A stretch of DNA of 64,000 nt from Saprospiraceae bacterium (GTDB lineage Bacteria; Bacteroidota; Bacteroidia; Chitinophagales; Saprospiraceae), in the NCBI GenBank assembly GCA_022841745.1, contig JALHQW010000030.1, forward strand, positions 1-64,000, given 5' to 3'. A program made the translations under genes and the position numbers. Positions 59,482-64,000 of the stretch are shown here, one piece after another. Position 1 is the first letter of the stretch, and every line of letters starts with the position of its first letter. The notes beneath the pieces were generated by a model. That model did no database searches, was not told the origin of the DNA, and was given only the letters and a program-made list of their open reading frames with translations.

Positions 59482-59718
59482 TTACCAATTTTCGTCAACG
59501 ATACTTTGAATATCACTATACCGACCTTCTTCAATGGCCTTGTTGGATGCTTCAGCCCGGCTTTTCAACTCCTCCAAGGTCATCGGCTTCAGTTTGCTTT
59601 CGTAGGCCTCCAATTCACTTTTTGCCTTGATGGACTTGATGCTTTCAAGAATGCTGGAATCTTGAAGCCTTATGAGCCATTCTATTAATGACAGTTTTTC
59701 TGCATGTAAATTGACCAT
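59482..59718 (-). CDS. Antitoxin of the ParE/RelE module
   Basis: A 78-residue antitoxin: an N-terminal segment LSLIEWLIRLQDSSILESIKSIK common to antitoxins of this Bacteroidota type, then a charged helical part and an acidic C-terminus (KAIEEGRYSDIQSIVDENW) that should wrap the toxin. It is the first gene of the two-gene operon and probably autoregulates it with the toxin. Confidence 0.8.
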   Translation of the reverse strand: MVNLHAEKLSLIEWLIRLQDSSILESIKSIKAKSELEAYESKLKPMTLEELKSRAEASNKAIEEGRYSDIQSIVDENW

Positions 59719-59803
59719 TGCCGAAGTTTTTTTTACAAAAATAATGATTCCAACCGATTAAATGTTTGCCTTGAACCACCTGATGAAACAATTTCGGTTT
59801 AAT

Positions 59804-59847
59804 GTTCCCCTTGTAACAATTGCTCCTTCACCGCACCTCTAATTTTG
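59804..59847 (+). promoter_or_regulatory. Regulon promoter S6: dyad GTTCCCCTTGTAAC and -7 box TAATTTTG
   Basis: The dyad is at 59804-59817 and the -7 box at 59840-59847, 36 bp start to start. A weaker copy of the dyad, GTTTGCCTTGAACC, lies exactly 40 bp further upstream at 59764. It drives the GH63-like and MIP genes. Confidence 0.75.
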
Positions 59848-59868
59848 TCCAATAAAAATCATAGCCAA

Positions 59869-62625
59869 ATGCAAAACAACATCACCACCGAATCGCAGCG
59901 CCTCCAAGACCACTACCAAGCCGGCAAGCCCTGGCTTCGCTGGGGCCCTTACCTCTCCGAGCGCCAATGGGGTACCGTGCGGGAAGACTACAGCGAGGGC
60001 GGCACTGCTTGGGACTATTTCCCCCACGACCATGCCCGCAGCCGGGCCTACCGCTGGGGCGAGGACGGCATCGCTGGCATCTCCGACGACATGCAGCGAC
60101 TATGCTTCGCAGCGGCGCTGTGGAACGGCAACGACCCCATCCTCAAGGAACGGCTTTTCGGGCTGACGGGCAATGAGGGCAACCACGGCGAGGACGTGAA
60201 GGAACTCTACTACTACCTCGACAACACCCCGACGCACTCCTACATGAAGCACCTGTACAAGTACCCGCAGGCCGCTTTCCCGTACCAATGGCTACAGGAG
60301 GAAAACCAGCGCAGGGGCAGGCACGAGGCCGAGTTTGAGCTGCTCGACACGGGCATTTTTGACGAAAACCGCTACTTCGACGTGTTGACCGAGTGCGCCA
60401 AGGCGTCGGAAGAAGACCTGCTCATCCGCATCACCGTGCACAACCGGGGCAGCGAGGCAGCGCCCATCAGCCTGTTGCCGACGCTCTGGTTTCGCAACCT
60501 TTGGACGCCCGGCCTGCTGAAAGAGAAACCCTCCATCAGCCTCCAAAATGCCAATGGAACGGGCGGCTTTGCCAAGGCAACGCACGAGGAACTGGGCGAA
60601 TATTTTTTCTATTTCGAAAAAGCAGACCGCACCCTTTTCACCGAAAACGAAACCAACACTGAGCGGCTTTTCAGCTACCCCAACGCCCAGCCCTTCGTGA
60701 AGGACGCCTTTCATAAAGCACTGATTAACAGGGATTTTGACTTCCTTTCTGGTAAAACCGAAGGGACAAAATTCGCCCCAGTTTACGAGCGTATCGTGGA
60801 AGCAGGCGGCGCTATCCAGTTCCGCTTCCGGCTGGCTAAGCAGCTGCCCAGCAAGCTGCCCTTCGGCAAAGATTTCGACGAAACCTTCAGCACCCGCATT
60901 GCCGAAGCCGATGAGTTCTATGATTCGATTGCGGATTCGGCAGTCCCCCAATCCGAAATCCGAAATCCGAAATCCGAAATCCAACGCCAAGCCCTTGCAG
61001 GCATGCTCTGGAGCAAACAATACTTCAATATTGACATCCCCCGCTGGCTGAACGGCGACCCTGGCCAACCCGCTCCACCTGAAAGCCGAAAGGCAGGGCG
61101 CAACCACCAATGGCACAGCCTCAACAACGAGGACATCATCTCCATGCCCGACAAATGGGAGTACCCGTGGTATGCTGCCTGGGACCTGGCCTTCCACTGC
61201 GTGCCGCTGGCAATGGTGGACGCCGATTTTGCGAAGCAACAACTCATCCTTTTCCTTCGGGAATGGTACATGCACCCCAACGGCCAGATACCCGCCTACG
61301 AGTGGGCCTTCGGCGACGTGAACCCGCCCGTGCATGCGTGGGCATGTTTGCAGGTTTTCAAAATGGACCGTGAAAAAACGGGCATTGCCGATTACGACTT
61401 CCTGAAGCGGGTGTTCCAAAAACTGCTGCTCAACTTCACATGGTGGGTCAACCGCAAGGACAGCCAGGGCAAGAACGTATTCGAGGGTGGCTTCCTTGGC
61501 CTCGACAATATCGGTGTGTTCGACCGCTCGGCTCCGCTGCCAGGCGGCGGCCACCTGGAGCAGGCCGATGGCACGGCTTGGATGGCCATGTACTGCCTCA
61601 ACATGCTGGAAATGTCGCTGCTGCTTTGCGAAGCCGACCGCAGCTACGAGGACGTGGCCACGAAGTTTTTCGAGCATTTCACCTACATCGCCGAGAGCCT
61701 GAACCGCATCGGCAAGGATTGGACGGGCGCTTGGGACGAGGACGAAGGCTTTTTTTACGACGTGCTGGCCCTCCCCAACCATCGCTACCACCCGCTGAAA
61801 GTGCGCTCGCTGGTGGGCCTGAGTACCCTGTTCGCCGTGCTTCGCATCCCGGAGCACCTACTGGAAAAAGTGCCCGACTTCCGCCGCCGCCTCGATTGGT
61901 TCGTCAATTACCGAAGGCAGCTTTGCGACTACCAAGTGGTGGACAACCATGAGATGAACACCGACCTGCTGCTGTCGCTCATTCCTGAGGACCGCCTTCG
62001 CCGCCTGCTCCACGCCATGCTCGATGAGCGGGAGTTTCTCTCGCCCGGTGGCATCCGCTCCGTGTCAAAGCTGCACGAAGCCCCCTATATGGTCAACATC
62101 GAGGGGCAGGAATTCGGGCTGCGCTACGAGCCGGGGGAGAGCACGAGCGGGCTGTTTGGCGGCAACTCCAACTGGCGGGGGCCGGTCTGGTTTCCAATGA
62201 ACTACCTGATAATCAATGCCTTGCGGGAATATCACGGGTATTATAAAGACGGCTTCCAGGTGGAATGCCCAACGGGGAGTGGCCAGTGGATGACCCTCGG
62301 CGAGGTGGCCGACGAGCTTTCACGCCGCATGATTTCCATTTTTGAAAAGGGCGAGAGCGGCCACCGTCCCTGCCACGGCGGTGATTGGCGCTACGCCAGC
62401 GACCCGCACTTCCAGGACTTGGTGCTGTTCTATGAATATTTCCACGGCGACACGTTGAAGGGCATAGGGGCTTCGCACCAGACGGGCTGGACGGGGGTGG
62501 TGGCGGTGCTGATAGCCCATTGCGGAGCGAAGCAAGAAGGGAAGAAAAAAGGCAATAAGAAAACGCCGGAAACTGATTTGCTGAAAAAAGCCGACCAGTC
62601 GTGGCAAAAACACCAGAGCAAATAA
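59869..62625 (+). CDS. GH63-like glucosidase
   Basis: A 918-residue glycosidase of the GH63/MGH1-like group, cytoplasmic because it has no signal peptide. The N-terminal part ([47 protein letters not shown], residues 25-70) is highly characteristic. The (alpha/alpha)6 catalytic part includes WAWACLQVF-like [15 protein letters not shown] (about 440), [22 protein letters not shown] (about 470) and [20 protein letters not shown] (about 770). It should remove glucose or a related sugar from an oligosaccharide or glycoside such as glucosyl/mannosylglycerate. A TTG at 59845 would overlap the -7 box. The MIP gene follows one base after the stop, so the two are translationally coupled. Confidence 0.85.
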   Translation: MQNNITTESQRLQDHYQAGKPWLRWGPYLSERQWGTVREDYSEGGTAWDYFPHDHARSRAYRWGEDGIAGISDDMQRLCFAAALWNGNDPILKERLFGLTGNEGNHGEDVKELYYYLDNTPTHSYMKHLYKYPQAAFPYQWLQEENQRRGRHEAEFELLDTGIFDENRYFDVLTECAKASEEDLLIRITVHNRGSEAAPISLLPTLWFRNLWTPGLLKEKPSISLQNANGTGGFAKATHEELGEYFFYFEKADRTLFTENETNTERLFSYPNAQPFVKDAFHKALINRDFDFLSGKTEGTKFAPVYERIVEAGGAIQFRFRLAKQLPSKLPFGKDFDETFSTRIAEADEFYDSIADSAVPQSEIRNPKSEIQRQALAGMLWSKQYFNIDIPRWLNGDPGQPAPPESRKAGRNHQWHSLNNEDIISMPDKWEYPWYAAWDLAFHCVPLAMVDADFAKQQLILFLREWYMHPNGQIPAYEWAFGDVNPPVHAWACLQVFKMDREKTGIADYDFLKRVFQKLLLNFTWWVNRKDSQGKNVFEGGFLGLDNIGVFDRSAPLPGGGHLEQADGTAWMAMYCLNMLEMSLLLCEADRSYEDVATKFFEHFTYIAESLNRIGKDWTGAWDEDEGFFYDVLALPNHRYHPLKVRSLVGLSTLFAVLRIPEHLLEKVPDFRRRLDWFVNYRRQLCDYQVVDNHEMNTDLLLSLIPEDRLRRLLHAMLDEREFLSPGGIRSVSKLHEAPYMVNIEGQEFGLRYEPGESTSGLFGGNSNWRGPVWFPMNYLIINALREYHGYYKDGFQVECPTGSGQWMTLGEVADELSRRMISIFEKGESGHRPCHGGDWRYASDPHFQDLVLFYEYFHGDTLKGIGASHQTGWTGVVAVLIAHCGAKQEGKKKGNKKTPETDLLKKADQSWQKHQSK
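60951..60985. repeat. In-frame ATCCGAA heptamer array in the glucosidase gene
   Basis: Four perfect copies of ATCCGAA and a fifth degenerate unit, translated as [18 protein letters not shown], an insertion between the N-terminal beta domain and the catalytic domain. Confidence 0.9.
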
Positions 62626-62626
62626 C

Positions 62627-63469
62627 ATGCTGGCCGTACTTCAATCCAACTGGCGCACCTACCTCATCGAAGCAGGCCTGCTGGGGGCGTTCATGGCCTC
62701 GGCCTGCTGCTTCACCATCGTGCTGGAGTACCCTGACCTGCCGTTTTACCGGGACGTGGAGCCGTTCCAACGCCGCATGATCATGGGGCTGGCCATGGGA
62801 CTGACAGCCGTGCTGCTCATCTACTCGCCATGGGGCAAGCGCTCCGGGGCGCACATGAACCCCGCAGTGACGCTGGCCAACCTTCTGATGGAGCGCATCA
62901 GTTGGCAAAACGGCATTTGGTACATCGTGGCGCAGTTCATGGGGGGTACAGCGGCAGTGCTTTTGTTTAAATGGCTCGCTCCGCAATTGGCGGGTGCAAA
63001 CACCGTCAACTATGCCGCTACGGTGCCAGGCATGGCAGGGGTAGTCGTTGCCTTCCTCGCCGAGTTCGTCATTTCCGCATTGCTGCTGCTGGCCGTGCTG
63101 TGGTGCAGCAACTCCCGTTTTGCGAAGCTGACCGGGTGGCTGGCGGGCTGCCTCGTGGCACTCTACATCAGTTTTGAGGCGCCGCTGTCGGGCATGAGCA
63201 TGAACCCCGCCCGCACCTTTGCCTCCGCCTTCTCGGCAAGCCTGTGGACGGGCTGGTGGATTTATTTTACTGCTCCCGTTTTCGGGATGCTGATGGTGGG
63301 TTATTTTTACCGAAAAAACTACCGCCACAAGCATGGCGGCAACTGCCTGACGATGAAGTGCCACCTTTCCGGTAACCAGCACGACTGCGGAACTTATGAG
63401 GTGCTTGGCCCCGCAGATTTATTGGAAAAAACGAAAGCCACCTACGAAAAAACCGCTTTGGTTTTGTAA
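62627..63469 (+). CDS. MIP family channel (aquaporin/glycerol-facilitator-like)
   Basis: A 280-residue six-helix channel with both NPA boxes: GAHMNPAVTLANLL (about 72-85) and GMSMNPARTFASAFS (about 190-204). The wide divergence from AqpZ/GlpF leaves solute choice open (water, glycerol or small polyols). The last 45 residues form a cytoplasmic extension rich in His and Cys (HKHGGNCLTMKCHLSGNQHDCG) that is unusual and may bind metal. Coupled to the GH63-like gene, it could export or import the small polyol released by that enzyme. Confidence 0.85.
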   Translation: MLAVLQSNWRTYLIEAGLLGAFMASACCFTIVLEYPDLPFYRDVEPFQRRMIMGLAMGLTAVLLIYSPWGKRSGAHMNPAVTLANLLMERISWQNGIWYIVAQFMGGTAAVLLFKWLAPQLAGANTVNYAATVPGMAGVVVAFLAEFVISALLLLAVLWCSNSRFAKLTGWLAGCLVALYISFEAPLSGMSMNPARTFASAFSASLWTGWWIYFTAPVFGMLMVGYFYRKNYRHKHGGNCLTMKCHLSGNQHDCGTYEVLGPADLLEKTKATYEKTALVL

Positions 63470-63481
63470 ATTTCCGCTTCT

Positions 63482-63525
63482 GTTACCAGTGTAACAAGTA
63501 AGGCAGGGTTCACACCTTAGTTTTG
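63482..63525 (+). promoter_or_regulatory. Regulon promoter S5: perfect dyad GTTACCAGTGTAAC and -7 box TAGTTTTG
   Basis: The dyad is at 63482-63495 and the -7 box at 63518-63525, 36 bp start to start, then CTCATCATTT. It is the only perfect dyad in the set. Its gene (63807) is displaced downstream by the MITE-1 insertion. Confidence 0.8.
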
Positions 63526-63541
63526 CCTCATCATTTAAAAT

Positions 63542-63785
63542 TAATGGTTCGCGAAGTTCTAAGGTTTGGGGGTTTAAGGGTTTGGGGGTTTTAGGGTTTT
63601 AGGGTTTGGGGGTTTGGGGGTTTGGGGGTTTGGGGGTTTGGGGGTTTGGGGGTTTTAGGGTTTGGGGGGCAAAACCTAACCACGAATCATTTTTAAAAGG
63701 ATTGAAAAACTAACCAGCCATTTCAAAAACAGCAATTAGGCCACAACCTTAGAACCCGAAAACCCGAAAACTTCACGAACCATTA
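63542..63785 (-). mobile_element. MITE-1 copy B (244 bp, 5-bp target duplication AAAAT) with expanded G-rich array
   Basis: The ends are TAATGGTTCGCGAAGTT and AACTTCACGAACCATTA, flanked on both sides by AAAAT (63537-63541 and 63786-63790). In opposite orientation it matches copy A: identical over the first 41 bp and clearly related through the central hairpin. In place of one arm it has about 100 bp of TTTGGGGG and TTTAGGG-type units (63560-63667). It sits in the leader between promoter S5 and the SDR gene. Confidence 0.85.
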
Positions 63786-63806
63786 AAAATCAATTCAATA
63801 AAATCA

Positions 63807-64000
63807 ATGAAAACAATCCTCATCACTGGCGCAAATGGCAACCTCGGGACGGTCATGGTAAAGGCACTGCATGGGCAGGGTTATGGAATCTATGCCACGG
63901 TGGGTGCAGGGGATTTGCCCGAAGGCTTCGCCCAAATGACGATGGACGCCCGCAACGTCAACCTGACGGACGAGGAGGCCACTCGCCAGTACATCGAAGA
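63807..64000 (+). CDS. NAD(P)-binding SDR protein (5' part only)
   Basis: The first 64 residues of a short-chain dehydrogenase or epimerase-like protein, cut by the window end. The Rossmann loop is MKTILITGANGNLGTVMVKAL (glycine-rich TGANGNLG), followed by a short-chain-type DARNVNLTDEEATRQYI. It is the sixth gene behind a GTTAC-type promoter, but the MITE-1 copy lengthens its leader to about 280 bases. Confidence 0.75.
   Translation, partial: MKTILITGANGNLGTVMVKALHGQGYGIYATVGAGDLPEGFAQMTMDARNVNLTDEEATRQYIE

Noticed and set aside
59845-59868. TTG start for the GH63-like gene
   Set aside because: It lies within the -7 box of promoter S6, so it would precede or overlap the transcription start.
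60292-61857. 521-codon frame antisense to the GH63-like gene
   Set aside because: Long only because of high GC codon use on the sense strand; no domain.
62213-63382. 389-codon frame antisense to the MIP channel and glucosidase end
   Set aside because: It covers two well-supported coupled genes and shows no family signature.
46806-63495. GTTAC dyads interpreted as further MITE-2 ends (which also carry GTAAC/GTTAC)
   Set aside because: The dyads are 14 bp long, have no target duplications or hairpin body, and keep a fixed distance to a -7 box.
63560-63667. Telomere-like TTTAGGG/TTTGGGGG tract as a replicon end
   Set aside because: It is internal to a MITE between a promoter and a gene, with coding sequence continuing beyond it.
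1-64000. tRNA, rRNA, riboswitch or intact transposase genes
   Set aside because: I looked through the intergenic regions and saw no cloverleaf, rRNA core sequence, known riboswitch core or transposase; a covariance-model search would be needed to exclude small RNAs.

Overview
The window looks like a chromosomal stretch of a Bacteroidota bacterium, most likely of the Saprospiria type (Haliscomenobacter/Lewinella-like). The grounds are secreted proteins with PKD repeats and type IX secretion C-terminal domains, TAnnTTTG-type -7 promoter boxes in place of Shine-Dalgarno sites, a RadC/FtsK/MnmE/ECF-sigma core of Bacteroidota flavour, Uma2 and DUF4143 families, and an effector-associated-type domain. 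The taxonomic call is inference from family content; no rRNA or tRNA gene was seen.

Layout. 0-11.5 kb: SpoU rRNA methyltransferase, a secreted beta-helix/PA14 protein, a DUF4143 ATPase behind three 33-bp repeats, two zinc-ribbon proteins (one a degenerate M48 peptidase), an EAD-like protein, glgC, an ATP-grasp enzyme, a degenerate MtfA-like protein and a lipoprotein. 11.5-24.2 kb: cell-surface proteins, including a 1974-residue metzincin with 18 PKD domains, a beta-helix protein and a secreted esterase-like protein, all with C-terminal sorting domains. 24.3-36 kb: small enzymes, VanX-like dipeptidase, TraB/GumN, aldehyde dehydrogenase, GH18 chitinase, ORF6N protein, a two-subunit molybdenum hydroxylase and mnmE. 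36-46.8 kb: an EamA-ABM fusion, an ECF sigma factor and XRE regulator sharing an operator, FtsK, RadC, a Crp/Fnr regulator and an LRR protein. 46.8-64 kb: a sugar-oxidation region with GMC oxidoreductase, VOC/YHS/GlcG proteins, SMP-30 lactonase, glucose-dehydrogenase-like SDR, GH63-like glucosidase, MIP channel and another SDR, interspersed with Uma2 proteins, a CBS protein, a toxin-antitoxin pair and a broken YhcG gene.

The most striking structure is non-coding. (1) Six transcription units between 46.8 and 64 kb share a promoter built from a 14-bp GTTAC-N4-GTAAC-like dyad whose first base lies exactly 36 bp upstream of the -7 box, which points to one activator-controlled sugar regulon. (2) Three copies of a hairpin-rich MITE with GTAAC ends and 8-bp target duplications (IS66-like features) and two copies of a different MITE with 5-bp duplications are present; one of the latter lies between the sixth regulon promoter and its gene and has grown a long G-rich array. 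(3) Short tandem arrays, mainly of 7-bp units with locus-specific sequences, recur between genes (often as long hairpins touching stop codons) and in frame inside several genes. (4) A DNA palindrome with compensated base changes lies inside the ORF6N gene and again just upstream of it.
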